Of a stretch of DNA of 64,000 nucleotides, positions 47,901-59,551 are shown piece after piece. Under the pieces are notes generated by a model. The model searched no databases. It was not told the origin of the DNA and saw only the letters and a program-made list of their open reading frames with translations. Where the stretch lies: NCBI RefSeq assembly GCF_026151205.1, contig NC_087080.1, forward strand, positions 2,769,096 to 2,833,095, read 5' to 3'. Every line of letters begins with the position of its first letter. Within the stretch, counting starts at the first letter, position 1. The stretch is from Bolinopsis microptera. Taxonomy: Eukaryota; Ctenophora; Tentaculata; Lobata; Bolinopsidae. Made by a program: the position numbers and the translations under genes.

Positions 47901-50699
47901 GCACTACAAGATACTACACTACATCCTGTACTACAAGACACACACCGTGCTACAACAAACCTTGGGTATACTATTCCGGGGATATATTCGGATGCTAAGT
48001 GAACGGGGTAGGTGGTACCAAGGTGTTGCCAAGGTGTTACCAAGTTGTTACCAAGGTGTTACCAAGGTGTTACCAAGGTGTTGTGCAGACACAAGAGTTG
48101 AGTGTTAGATCGGGCAACTCTTGAAACATGGGTATTATACTGGGTACTGTGTTTAATCTTATTTTGGTTTAAAGACAGAATCACATGAGTTTATTCTGAA
48201 CAATTTGTTGGTTGAGTAGAATAATTGACGCAATTTCCAACACGGATGAATTGTTCATTTTGATGGCGAAAGTGGCGAACATCAGTCATTAACATAACTT
48301 CTTGCCATTGTTTTCTACTGTGCAGACAACTGTGGTCATTTTCGCCCACAACATTCGAGTGTACTGTGATTATTCACGATCGACTTACTATGTAAAACAG
48401 AAATAAAAGTCACTGCAACAATAGCTGATTATTGCAGATCATTTATTTGTTCTATTAATTGTATCTCTCGATCCAGGTGAGCCCTGTATCCAAATATATG
48501 AGAAATAAAAATCAAAATATGTAAAAAATGATTGCGAAAAGTTCAATTTAGTAGTTTAAATGTGAGCTCAGGCGAAAAGTGAGACTCCAAAATTTGTTGC
48601 TTACTGCTTAGTCTCATTTTTTTCGCGTGGCCACCCCACCCCCCTCCCCGGTCCCCCTAGTAATTAAAATAACAGAGAGTAAACCAGGTACGTGACAAAC
48701 TGTACTCGTGACAGTGTCACGTACAGTTGGTCACGTACACTCGTGACTCAGTTGACAGACAGTACGTGAGTTAGCCACTGTACGTGACACTGTACGTGAC
48801 ACTAAGTTAAACATTGAGAAGTGTATCTTGAAAGTGGTAAGATGATAAGTAACAAACGAGGAAGAAAAGTTGTGTAAAGTGGGAATAATGGGCGTGTAAC
48901 ATTACTGATCAACTGTTGAGCTAACAATTAACATCATGTATATTATACATTGTATACTTTACATTGTACATTCTTTATACATATCTAAACAAAACAATTC
49001 TGCAGCTTAATTGAAATACAATCCCACTTCCACACAATGACCAATATAATATACACATTACACGTTGATTTATTATAAAAACATCAACCAGCCTTTGTCG
49101 ATAACATAGCAAACATATTAACATCAACTTGCTAAATATTAGATCATTGAGTCACAACCACCTGTGCTCTTAAACACTGTATTCTTCAGAAATAGATAGC
49201 ACTTGTACCAGCAAGTAATACAGAAAGTTATGTATATTATTATATACACACACACTAAGTCTGGCTTGAATGACTTAAATATACATCCTTGTTGGGTATA
49301 TTTTAATGTCGAAGCGTGTAATAAATGTTAGAATTTATTTATTTAACATTTAATTAATATAACTTAAATATAAGTATATTATGTACAACATGAGAAGATT
49401 GTTACTGATTACATGTGCAGGTGAGTATAACTTGTTACATTACAGTTTTAAAAAGCGTACACTAAATGTCTCTTTATATGATTAATCATTAGCGGAGCTT
49501 GATCATCATGGCCTCCGTCATTATTTTTATCGTGATTTACTTTTGAGAAATGTACCGTGATCAAAAAATAATTTGATGTTCCCGGGCATTTCAAGCCAAT
49601 TACATGATTGTATTTTGTGAACATACGTGTAAAAAGGCACGGGCAATACCACAACTAAAAAACACGCTTGTCTACAGTAACTGTCTAGTACCTTCTAGTA
49701 CCTTCTAACTAGTACTATACTAATACGCCTCAGATCACTGCCCGAACCACCAATTTGAAGAAGAACAGAACTTGCCCATGCTCACCATGCTAGAATTAAA
49801 AACCCAGACTTCCCAACATTATTCGGAGGGAACCATGTCAAAAGAGAAAATACAGCTCACAATTAGAACATGACTGGTTAGATCTCATGACGTCACCAAC
49901 TATGTCTGTATATAATGTATACACTGTATAATGTATACACTGTATATAATGTATACACTGTATATAATGTATACAATGTATATAATGTATACTATGTCTG
50001 TATATAATCTGTATATAATGTATACACTGTATAATGTATATAATGTATACACTGTGTCTGTATATAATGTATACACTGCTTTATTCAGTCTGTATGGGAT
50101 GCACTGCTACTACAAACAGTAAAGTCTCCACTTCATGTTGAATATTTAAGATTGTCACTAAATATTTCCTGTATTTTCTGGTAATTAAAATTATAGAACT
50201 GGAGATATCTGTCACGTGACAGCAAATGATCAATCATTACACTTATAATCTTAGTCTAATGTTAGCCATTTACCCGCAAATCTATTACATTTATTGATTA
50301 TTACGTAACGCGATGGAACTATTTTAGGCGGGTAATATCCTGTCCAAACCCAGGATACATAACATATGAAGACTGTGTTGTAACTTTGTATGAAAAGCAT
50401 TAATATATCATATTTATTGGCAAATCAACTGATCATGATGAAAAGGTTGGACCGTTGGGTCAATATTTTAAAAAGTTTCTATTTTATGACCACGTACTGC
50501 TGAAATCCGTAAATTTGAAAAGTATTGAATAATTTTGAAAAACCAACCTTTTTATAATGAGGAATCATGTCCGATAAACCGGTGAGGTTAAATTTGTCCT
50601 GGATGTAATCCTCGTCAACCTCACAGAAATACTCATTACCTCGCAGGCCACAGAACCAATTTATCCAGGATACTTCTTCTGAACTGGACATATCTGAAC
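41966..50699 (-). CDS. CSNK2B: casein kinase 2 regulatory (beta) subunit, seven coding exons
   Basis: The exons on the minus strand are 50699-50548 (ATG at 50691), 45401-45255, 43973-43880, 43517-43440, 43297-43204, 42210-42143 and 41985-41966. Borders are GT/AG and phases match, giving 214 residues against 215 in human. The protein dimerises and links two catalytic CK2-alpha subunits, setting the substrate choice of this nuclear and cytoplasmic Ser/Thr kinase. It starts [20 protein letters not shown], the autophosphorylation site region. An acidic loop (LEPDDDGDD) follows, then the zinc-finger dimer interface with C109, C114, C137 and C140 at the same numbers as in human, then the alpha-binding RLYGFKIHP. 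Divergent spots are the C-terminus (WKESRKRA) and [12 protein letters not shown]. If the last intron is retained, the protein instead ends [15 protein letters not shown]. Coding intron 1 is 5.1 kb and holds large repeats, including copies of its own acceptor. Confidence 0.96.
45383..45710. repeat. eight 41-bp units, each carrying the CK2-beta exon 2 splice acceptor
   Basis: Units start at 45383, 45424, 45465, 45506, 45547, 45588, 45629 and 45670, almost identical (one has acagta for ccagta). On the minus strand each unit reads gttaacatgtaacccctcag, an intron end with a branch-point-like ttaac, and then the first 21 nt of coding exon 2 (ALDMILD). Only the unit at 45383 joins the full exon. The other seven are extra acceptors lying upstream in the transcript. 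Confidence 0.97.
46431..47945. repeat. 27-bp minisatellite, about 56 units, in CK2-beta intron
   Basis: The unit contains actacactacatcctgtact followed by acaagac; most differences are t/a at one position and small variants such as cgctacacgac. A block of fourteen units (378 bp) is itself repeated: the variant cluster at 46807 recurs at 47185, showing higher-order duplication. Because 27 is divisible by three, several frames stay open on both strands for hundreds of codons. These are not genes. Confidence 0.98.
48006..48085. repeat. eleven-base tandem repeat, tgttaccaagg
   Basis: About seven units of ggtgttaccaa with minor variants follow the 27-bp minisatellite in the same intron. Confidence 0.9.
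48686..48805. promoter_or_regulatory. cluster of six TACGTGAC-type motifs
   Basis: Within 120 bases, gtacgtgac or its near variant occurs in forward orientation at about 48688, 48761, 48780 and 48791. It occurs inverted (gtcacgtac) at about 48717 and 48730. The ACGTGAC core resembles sites bound by bZIP or bHLH factors, and clustering in both orientations would suit an intronic enhancer of CK2-beta. It may equally be a decayed repeat. Confidence 0.35.
48806..49905. other. CK2-beta intron sequence, nothing identified
   Basis: AT-rich intronic DNA without a recognised exon or repeat. Confidence 0.4.
49907..50085. repeat. TA-rich repeat, tgtatataatgtatacac
   Basis: Roughly ten irregular units of tgtatataatgtatacac, with some lacking a few bases, lie in CK2-beta coding intron 1. 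The unit is partly self-complementary. Confidence 0.9.
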
Positions 50700-50999
50700 C
50701 TGACAATAGATATATAGTTATAAAGAATTTATTTACCAAAAAAGGCCAAGGGTCGTTTACTGAATATTTGTGAAAATTTCAAATCATTGAAAGCTTCTAA
50801 TAATGATTTTTTTAAATTTATCAAGGTTATGATTGTGATCAGCAATAGGTATTCTAGATGTATTAAATAGAAGATTAATATTAAAATGTATGTTGTAGTT
50901 TATTAGCACAATGATAATATTAAGAATATTCAATCCGACAAATAATAATGATTAACAGTAATTAATCAACAACCTGACACTAGAACACATCTAGCTGCC

Positions 51000-51110
51000 A
51001 CTACAATTTACATAGTACATTGCTTAGTACATAACATAGTACATAGTACATTACATAGTACATTACATAGTACATAGTACATTACATAGTATAATTTACA
51101 TAGTACATCA
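51000..51110. repeat. acatagtacatt tandem repeat
   Basis: Irregular units of acatagtacatt lie just upstream, in transcript sense, of the CK2-beta start exon. Confidence 0.85.
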
Positions 51111-51535
51111 TGCTTCTTATATTGATATAGCTACTTTTAACTGTTTAACCTTAGCAATAGTGGTTTTGCTTCAGTAGCTATCCATAAGTGTTTTTCAAAG
51201 CAACGTTTGCATGTTTTCAAGTTTGTATTTATAAAGACTGGAAAGATCTGTGCAGTGTGAATCTCAAGTGCAAGGAATAAGTTATCTTTTCTGAAGTTGC
51301 ATACACAGCTCAGCATAAGTTGAACAAAATAGCGGCACTTAAAATGCATTTATTGTCATTATTGTTCAAGTCAAGTGATGCATAAAGCAAAAAAATTCAA
51401 GTTCATACATCCTTTACCATATATTGGGCCATATGCATGCAGCAAATAATTTTGGCAACAGCCCAACAGCAGTCAATAAAAAATAGAGTGCTAAAGTTAT
51501 AAATAGAGAAAATAAAAACTGGAATGACAGGTTAC

Positions 51536-51562
51536 CTGAACTGGCAGTAGATTTACTGGATC
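51536..51562 (-). other. possible 27-nt untranslated CK2-beta microexon
   Basis: On the minus strand a good acceptor (acttcctcag) and a good donor (CAG then GTAACC) bracket 27 bases containing ccagtaaatctactgccagt. Upstream of the ATG exon, it could be a 5' untranslated exon. Splice motifs are the only support. Confidence 0.25.
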
Positions 51563-51659
51563 CTGAGGAAGTAACGTGAATGGTGGCAACTATGAGGTCA
51601 TGCTACCTGCGAGATGGGGACAATTAATAATAATCCAAATGATGAAATTTTTCATTTTA

Positions 51660-51785
51660 CAGAATTATACAATATTACACAATATTAAACAATATTACAC
51701 AATATTACACAATATTACACAATATTACACAATATTACACAATATTACACAATATTACACAATATTACACAATATTATATAATAC
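51660..51785. repeat. ten-base tandem repeat, acaatattac
   Basis: Ten to twelve nearly perfect units of acaatattac occur here. Confidence 0.95.
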
Positions 51786-53130
51786 AGCATCAAAATGTAA
51801 ATACAAATACGTTTGGGCTTATTTCTCAGTTGGAGAGTACAGATTGAAAGTTCTAGTATGACTTGCTGTTATCACTAATTTGAGAAATAGATCAAATCAA
51901 ATAATAATGCTTATTTTTTCCAAATAAAACGTTTTTGATATTTTGAATGATGGAAAAAAAATAAATTTGTACTAATGGATTGTGCTTTTCTTTTTTAGAT
52001 AAACTTGTGGACTGAAAAAAATGGGTGCTCCAGCAACTCACTGAGTAGTTATCAGATGATTGAGATCAGAGATGTACATGTCAAGCATGAAGAGTTTCGA
52101 TTTATTAGGTTATTATGTCAAGACACTAGATCCACAATAAAAAGCCCAAGTGTACACTATCACTGTATGACATGATCACCCAATCAATTTCCACTTTTAA
52201 TGAACTATTATTATGTGTCAAAATGGAGTTTCTGGCATGTTTGCAAACACAAACATATGCAATTCACTGTTGATTGGGTGTGGCCTCTAAAAATTAAATT
52301 TTTAAATTTTGGCGATGGAATCCTCAAATGAGTAGGTACAGTATACCATCTGCGAAGTTACAGGTCTCAAATATGAAACATAGCTATGAAACATGGCTAA
52401 GTATATTTCGGCTTTAGTACACTATCATAGTTGAATCGATGATTTTGATTGAATTGATTATAATGAAACACAAAACACAAAAGCAAGTATCCATACACAA
52501 TTAATTATTAATTTAGTTAGAAGCGAGGTAGCGTTTACAAATTATTTTTAGTATGGTGTCTTCCTCTGATGTGGAATGTGAAAGGTAAACAATTTTTAAA
52601 GGAAAAAAATATCCAAGTTAAACAAAAAGAACTTTTGAGATTCTGCATGCTTTGTTTTCTATCACAGCTATGTTGGCAATGAAACTGAAACGGGATTTCA
52701 AGGGTGTGTAACGGAGTGGTTTTCCCCTTTGAAAGCAAAGTCGAGAAGGGGACTGGGGTAAGATAAGATAATAACGACTAGTCATGAGGGCTAGGCTACG
52801 CAACCTTTTACTGTCATGTAATGGTATGGTACTATGGTTATTTGTTAATACAATTTAGATGTACTGTCTCCTTCAACCTGATCCCTCAGGAGAAGAGTTA
52901 CAAGGGATAAATAAGATGACAAAGTGCCCCTTTCGGAGAAAGCATGATGAAGAATAGTTTTTCGTCAGTTATTTTGCTCAAGATTTATAATTGTGCTCTG
53001 CAAACTGCTGATTGAATTGAATGTTTTTAAATATGTAGATGAGCTGATTTACTGATGTACCCTTACAACACAGTAGATACTAAATCTTTTAGCAGGGATC
53101 AGCCTTATTTGAATTGGGGTTGTTCACACA
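51786..53130. other. non-coding stretch, nothing identified
   Basis: The CK2-beta promoter probably lies here or further right, but no core element was recognised. Confidence 0.35.
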
Positions 53131-53716
53131 TTATAAATCAAGAGGCTTGCAGATAATGAACATATTGACACGGGTGCAGAGTTGAGTCTGTACGGAACCT
53201 AGTAGTTTCAGATCCTTGTTTAACTTGCCGTACAGCAAGGTCATCCACTACTTTAGCCCGGCGAGGCACATAGCTCCCTCTACAACTCCATGACAAATGT
53301 TTCATATATACTAGCCGAGTTCACAAGTTATATCCTTGTGTTTGAGAAGAGCTCGTTAGAACTGCTACCTTTCCCTTCAGTATCCCACAGTCTCTCGAGT
53401 TTCGTAACTGCCAGAGAACTCTCTTAAACAATTACTAGACTCGGTGATTATAAATCAAGAGGCTTGCATATAATGAACATATTGACACGGGTGCAGAGTT
53501 GAGTCTGTACGGAACCTAGTAGTTTCAGATCCTTGTTTAACTTGCCGTACAGCAAGGTCATCCACTACTTTAGCCCGGCGAGGCACATAACTCCCTCTAC
53601 AACTCCATGACAAATGTTTCATATATACTAGCCGAGTTCACAAGTTATATCCTTGTGTTTGAGAAGAGCTCGTTAGAACTGCTTCCTTTCCCTTCAGTAT
53701 CCCACAGTCTCTCGAC
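53131..53716. repeat. 268-bp segment duplicated in direct order
   Basis: The segment at about 53131-53399 (starting ttataaatcaagaggcttgc) is repeated at 53448-53716 with only a few substitutions. The copies are offset by 317 bp and separated by 48 bases. No coding frame or transposon terminus was found in it. Confidence 0.95.
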
Positions 53717-54448
53717 AGCGGACGGGGGAGGGGGGTTTCCAAATGATTACGCTCAAGAAAACAAAAATGTATTAAGTAACATGCAAATGACCCCTGGCCC
53801 TTTAACCAGAGGCAGCTATTGAGGGTGTCCAGGCGTCCATGGACACCCATCTGGTGGCTGGTGCTTAAAAATAGAAATAGTGATTAGTAATAGTGTTCAG
53901 AAATATCTTATCGCAATAGAAAGCTCTTTAATCACTCAAACGTTCGAATGAAAGCGCATGCATGATCTTTGTGAAATTTTGTGTTGTTGGTCGTCCAACC
54001 CTACATTTGGACGACTAAGCCGCGCAGTTTTAACACAGTACATAGTTATATGTAAACGGTACAAAGCACATCAAGCGCGTCCAACTACAGGTAATCTATA
54101 TGATTTGTTCGTCCAGGACACCTTGCAATTTGAACTATCGACTGTTATGATACTGCGCGGCTGAGATCATACACGTGTGGTGTCTTGTTTCACCCATATT
54201 GTAAGTTTTTGTTTTTGTTAGCTGTCGCCTGTGAAGTGTGACACATCACATACATGAGGCCCTGTGTGTAATGCAATCGATAGTTTGGAGGGAGCTTGGG
54301 CTGACCCCAAGTCACCCACCCCTCCCCTCCCCAGTCCGTCGATTGGACACCCAACAAAACTGCCAGCCAACTCCCACGAGCCGCCTCTGCCTTTAACCTG
54401 CAATCACGGATTTCGCCAACATTCACCCATGATACACATGGTGTAGAA
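53717..54448. other. probable transposon debris
   Basis: This contains a partly palindromic ggtgtccaggcgtccatggacacc at about 53823 and an inverted pair agccgcgcagt (54018) and actgcgcggct (54152). These suggest fragments of small DNA elements. No gene was recognised. Confidence 0.35.
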
Positions 54449-54525
54449 TAATTCAAATAATATACACATAATATAGCATTGACCCTATATAAAATTCAAT
54501 ATGAAATTCAATAAAAAATCTTAGT
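54449..54525. repeat. dispersed repeat shared with 61317-61445
   Basis: The stretch attcaaataatatacacata followed by tgaccctatataaaa is repeated twice, in slightly different form, inside the TIR element at 61148-61551. Confidence 0.7.
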
Positions 54526-54889
54526 AAATTTTATAAAAACCCTTTAAGTAGTAGAAGTAGCCAGTTCAATTCGTTGGATCTAAATTTATAAACAGGGTGT
54601 ATCGTTTACATCAACTACATCAAATAAAACCACATCTATACGAAAACGTGACAAACGTTACGTATCGCGTGAGTTCACCTTTGACATAGATATTGGCAAA
54701 CAACTGTTTTGATCACGTAATATGACCGTATAGGGAAGTTGGCTTAATTTTTCGTTAAGGAAAACAAAATTTTAATGAAAACAAAATTGAAATTTTACTG
54801 CCATTACAATAATTATTGATATCATAATAAATATAACTATAACTCAGCATGAAGCAAACCTTACTGACTCGCCGTGTTACTAAAGGTGG

Positions 54890-56760
54890 TTTTATTTAAA
54901 CAGACGGCTTGAGCTCGCGCGGCGCGCGACATTAACAATTAAGTGATTTGCCCACGTGGCGTTCACATAGCCATGTGTATACGCGCTACTGCAAGCGAGA
55001 GGGCTCTGGTTAGAGCAATGCGTGGCGCATTCCAATGTTCAAGCAGCTAATGACACAATTCAATTCAGCCAATCAGAGTACAAAAATCTGCATAGTTAAA
55101 ATGGCAAACTAGACTTTCGATCGGCCCAAAATGAGACTTTTTTGGAGATTTTAAGATAACTCGAAATTAACTTTGTCTTAAATTTCCTTGACATTCGTTG
55201 CATGCCACTTTTCGCGCGCGAAGCGCGCGCCGCCAAAGGTATATTTGGGATACGTAACATGCAGGGCCCGGCTCATCTGGGCCACAGCAAATCGGCGAAT
55301 ATGGGTTCGAAAAAGCCATTATTGGCACTCGAGTCCTTGATCTTTCCGATGGTGCACTGGGCCTTAACTTTTGAGCTGCCGTCCTTCTTGTATCACGTTG
55401 CGACCCCCATCGTCAGAACTATCGTTCTGACGATACAGGAGGAGCCGCGCACTTCGTGCGCGGCGGGTCATACAACGTATGACAACGTCCTTCAGCTTCT
55501 GTCAACTGAAATTACTACTATAATCCAAGTTGAGGAAATTAGCCGACGCGCGGCTTTTATGGTTATATATAATATGTTTAATTTGTAATAAAGATCAAAA
55601 TTCAAATTTGTAAAAATTTGTATTCCTTGTATCGAAAATTTCCCTTTATTGTTTATGAACATTTTACGAAAAACCGTTTACTGGGCCGCGCTCAGCCTAA
55701 CATTTCGCCTAATCTCTTTTCGTTTATTAACATGATAGCTTGTAGGTTTACAACCTACCAGGACGGGCGCCGAGTTGGACTCGTCGACGGTCCTGTATAT
55801 GGAACAGATATTTTACGAGTATCACCCGTTAACATGATAGCCTGAGGTCCCCAGGTAAAAAACCGGAAGCCTAGCCACTAGCTTTTTACTTTCGAAGTAA
55901 GGCCAGCTGGCCAGTAAGGTTTCCTGGGAAGTAAACATCAGATAATAAACTTGTTAAAACCAGTATTATTGCTCTAACCAGAGCCATCTCGCTTGCAGTA
56001 GCGCGCGACCGCTGAAGTATAATTCTACTTGTGAAACAAGCGCGGCATGCAGTATTCGTATACACATTAGTCAGTGTAATAAGCGCCAAGCGTACCGAGC
56101 ACAAAACTTTTTTCTCCGATTTCGATAAATTTGGTACCAAAAGTTGTCTAAAATTGTAAATAAAATAAATCCGCCGTGTAGCAATTTTCGCTAAAAATGC
56201 TACACGGCGCTTGCGGCTTGTTCGCCGCGCGTGCTTTTTACGCGCAAATTTTTAGTTTTTGGCCTATAACTTTCACATTTTCAGTTATTATCACTTAAAC
56301 ATTATGGTATCGTAATCAGCTCATTGAGACGAAACTTTTAGTACTAATATTTTAAGATTTAAAGGAAAATTATTTTCAAAAATTTTTAATCTGAACACAA
56401 GAGAAATTTTGAACAAATTTTCAAAAAATGTTGTTCTTCAAATATTATAATTTTGGTACTAAAAGTTGCGTCCGACTAAGCTCATTACGATCCTGTATGA
56501 ATTATTTCAAAATATTCAATATGTTAGAAGTTATAGGCATTTTAAGCAATAAATTACCCATTGGCCATTTTTCGTCCTTTGTACACTATTGCGATGCACA
56601 AAAGGTCCACATACAGCTCGACGTTATCGTGCTAAACGGTGAATTTTCATTATTCACACTTAGAGGCAACTTTTGATACCAAATTTTCCAAAATCAGAGA
56701 CAAAAAATTCTGTGCCAGCTCATGGCGCTTATTACATATACACCCCAGCGAACGCCGCGG
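54890..56760. mobile_element. GC-rich composite DNA element with an internal foldback
   Basis: An inverted pair, cgcgctactgcaagcgagag (54978) and its complement ending at about 55999, encloses the first part. A foldback with mirrored arms runs from about 56079 (aataagcgccaagcg) to 56718 (complement tggcgcttatt), centred near 56400, with inner arms holding acttttagtac. Segment 55678-55860 matches the inverted left part of the 38.8-kb foldback element (tgggccgcgctcagcct, gtccccaggtaaa). Several tight GC hairpins occur, for example ccgcgcac ttc gtgcgcgg at about 55448. The pieces belong to the same foldback family but are scrambled. Confidence 0.65.
55202..55588 (+). CDS. unrecognised 128-residue open frame inside the composite element
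   Basis: The ATG at 55202 opens 128 codons of higher GC than the surroundings, including GPAHLGHSKSANMGSKKP and LPSFLYHVATPIVRTIVLTI. I recognise no domain. The frame spans GC hairpins of the element, so it may be structured non-coding element DNA. A short hydrophobic stretch (FLYHVATPIVRTIVLTI) is not convincing as a membrane segment. Confidence 0.2.
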   Translation: MPLFAREARAAKGIFGIRNMQGPAHLGHSKSANMGSKKPLLALESLIFPMVHWALTFELPSFLYHVATPIVRTIVLTIQEEPRTSCAAGHTTYDNVLQLLSTEITTIIQVEEISRRAAFMVIYNMFNL

Positions 56761-57630
56761 GCTTCATACGTCGCACAAAATGATTGAATTTCACTTTTAA
56801 AATCTCCTCAAGCTTCATGTTAAGTCAAATTACGTATGTTTAGTTTTAAAGTAATCTTGTTCTTTAGATAATTGTCTCAATAATCGAATATCGAAGAGTT
56901 CAATTCAATCCAAGGAAAATTGTTCAAACTATGAGTGATCATGAATAAAAAATGGATAATTTACACGTAAAATTTGCCTCAAAATTTGTTTTGAAAAATA
57001 ACCATAACTCTGGCTATGATTTAAATTTTGAAAATTTAAAATGCTAGTGCCGCGCACAAAAATGTTTCGCGCATTTAAAACGTGTCGATAATGCGCCCAA
57101 ACCAATGTCGCGTTGGATAATAGTGAATAAGCTGGTTGAATTCACAATTTTCATTTTTTGTTACAGTCTGTTGCTTTGTGTGGCAGCCATATTGGTTTTG
57201 TGCGTGAGCAACTATTGCGCGCTATCTACATATCTTACCGTTAAATGTACGTTTACAGATTTATTCGAGATCTTTGCGAGGCTTTCATAATTATGTAATA
57301 TGTATGATATAGCTTGATATGCTGTTACTTCAAATTGCTGTAATTTCTATTTATATTGACTTAGGTCGAGTACAAAATGAAATTATTTGCTCTTTAATTT
57401 TAAGGATGACGACCTGCAACTGAAATTGAGTGATATTCGACTATTTCAATTTAGATTCGCTAGTCAACAAAATGGTTGCTCACTCCGAAATAACGACTTT
57501 CAAGTAATGGTATGTACCCTATTTTTTACAACAAGGCTCCCAGCATTATAGTAAAACATAGACAATAGACAATATTTTAATATAAACTATAATTAATTTT
57601 TGACCGGGAACATTCAGCAGTTAACTTTGT
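56761..57630. other. non-coding stretch, nothing identified
   Basis: AT-rich sequence between the foldback element and the minisatellite; no gene was recognised. Confidence 0.4.
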
Positions 57631-58888
57631 CGTATTTTAAAACAAGTTACTTGGGCCCCGTTTGTAGAGAAGATAGATTTGCTGTGTTTTAAAACAAGTT
57701 ACTCGTGCCCAGTTCGCAGAGAAGATAGATTTGCGGTATTTTAAAACAAGTTACTCGTGCCCAGTTCGCAGAGAATATAGATTTGCTGTATTTCAAAACA
57801 AGTAACTCGGGCCCAGTTCGCAGAGAAGATAGATTTGCTGTATTTTAAAACAAGTAACCAGTTTGCAGAGAAGATAGATTTGCTGTATTTTAAAACAAGT
57901 AACTCGTGCCCAGTTTGCAGAGAAGATAGATTTGCTGTATTTTAAAACAAGTAACTCCTGCCCAGTTTGCAGAGAAGATAGATTTGCTGTATTTTAAAAC
58001 AAGTAACTCGTGCCCAGTTTGCAGAGAAGATAGATTTGCTGTATTTTAAAACAAGTAACTCGTGCCCAGTTTGCAGAGAAGATAGATTTGCTGTATTTTA
58101 AAACAAGTAACTCGTGCCCAGTTTGCAGAGAAGATAGATTTGCTGTATTTTAAAACAAGTAACTCGTGCCCAGTTCGCAGAGAATATAGATTTGCTGTAT
58201 TTCAAAACAAGTAACTCGGGCCCAGTTCGCAGAGAAGATAGATTTGCTGTATTTTAAAACGAGTGACTCGTGCCCAGTTCGCAGAGAAGATAGATTTGCT
58301 GTATTTTAAAACAAGTTACTCGTGCCCAGTTCGCAGAGAAGATAGATTTGCTGTATTTTAAAACAAGTGACTCATGCCCAGTTCGCAGAGAAGATAGATT
58401 TGCTGTATTTTTAAAACAAGTAACTCGTGAGTCGTGCCCAGTTTGCAGAGAAGATAGATTTGCTGTATTTTAAAACAAGTTACCCGTGCCCAGTTCGCAG
58501 AGAAGATAGATATGCTGTATTTTAAAACAAGTGACTCGTGCCCAGTTTGCAGAGAAGATAGATTTGCTGTATTTTAAAACAAGTTACTCGTGCCCAGTTC
58601 GCAGAGAAGATAGATTTGCTGTATTTTAAAACAAGTAACTCGTGAGTCGTGCCCAGTTTGCAGAGAAGATAGATTTGCTGTATTTTAAAACAAGTTACCC
58701 GTGCCCAGTTCGCAGAGAAGATAGATATGCTGTATTTTAAAACAAGTGACTCGTGCCCAGTTTGCAGAGAAGATAGATTTGCTGTATTTTAAAACAAGTT
58801 ACTCGTGCCCACTCCGAGAAGATAGATTTGCTGTATTTTAAAACAAGTAACTCGTGCCCAGTTCGTAGAGAAAATAGATTTACTGTAG
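57631..58888. repeat. 52-bp minisatellite, about 24 units
   Basis: Units contain agatagatttgctgtatttt followed by aaaacaagtaactcgtgcccagt. They vary at a c/t (gttcgcag or gtttgcag) and at gtaactc/gttactc/gtgactc. A larger block carrying an extra gtgagtc occurs at about 58420 and again at about 58640, so amplification also happened in multi-unit steps. It is not coding. Confidence 0.97.
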
Positions 58889-59338
58889 TTGTCAGTTTAC
58901 GGACAAATAAAGTCGAAAAGCATTAATCAAAATATGTTTTAGGCTGTCCCAAAATTTCGGATTCTTTTTCTGGAGTTTGGAATTGGCGGGAATTTTAAAA
59001 CTCTCGTTGTGTTACCAAACCAATATTTTCAGCGCAGAGTTTTAGCGCGCGCCGAGAGCACACGCGTATTTTTGCATTGAAGTCGCGCGTTATTTGCACG
59101 TGCACTTCTACAGATTAAAATTAGGAGAGGGCCCTTACTGCTTACATTACTAAGTTGTTATGTAGTAATATTGTGAATTTGTCCGAAACTGGAAACAAAT
59201 CTTGTAAAATTTTACGAATAGAAGTTATAGTATTACTTGACTGTAAAAATTTACTGAGTTTCACTTCCATATTTCAGGATCCGACTGCTGATATTAAAAT
59301 TGAAGAGTTAGATTTCATTGGAACATGGAATTACTGTA
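58889..59338. other. non-coding stretch with an isolated splice acceptor
   Basis: A plausible acceptor (ccatatttcag) at about 59277 opens a short frame (DPTADIKIEELDF) that stops at 59348. No matching donor was found. Confidence 0.3.
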
Positions 59339-59551
59339 ATGGAAAATAAAACAGGTCTTGCTGAGGATGAAGAAATGTTATGTGGGGAGAAAATGGGCTA
59401 CTGGAAGTGGACCTTCTTAAACAAAGACGACTTTCACAAAATGTTTAAAAGATCACAGTCGCTGCATCGAACCCTGGACGCTTCCCCTGCCACGGTCAGA
59501 CACTCGAGATTAGTATTAGTAGTGTGCGCTACTCGAGCTGTTGATATATGA
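59339..59551 (+). CDS. unrecognised 70-residue open frame
   Basis: The ATG at 59339 opens 70 codons: MENKTGLAEDEEMLCGEKMG, then YWKWTFLNKDDFHKMFKRSQ, ending in a TGA after ATRAVDI. Composition is protein-like and richer in charged residues than typical chance frames here. No domain, homologue or splice partner is recognised, so it may be a remnant exon. Confidence 0.2.
   Translation: MENKTGLAEDEEMLCGEKMGYWKWTFLNKDDFHKMFKRSQSLHRTLDASPATVRHSRLVLVVCATRAVDI

Noticed and set aside
46374-48108. Two overlapping plus-strand frames of more than 540 codons, and several cysteine-rich minus-strand frames
   Set aside because: They are created by a 27-bp tandem repeat whose length is a multiple of three; the peptides are pure nine-residue repeats and the region is intronic to CK2-beta.
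52535-52803. Minus-strand frames of about 65 codons near the presumed CK2-beta 5' region
   Set aside because: Two overlapping frames, no recognised domain and no good splice context.
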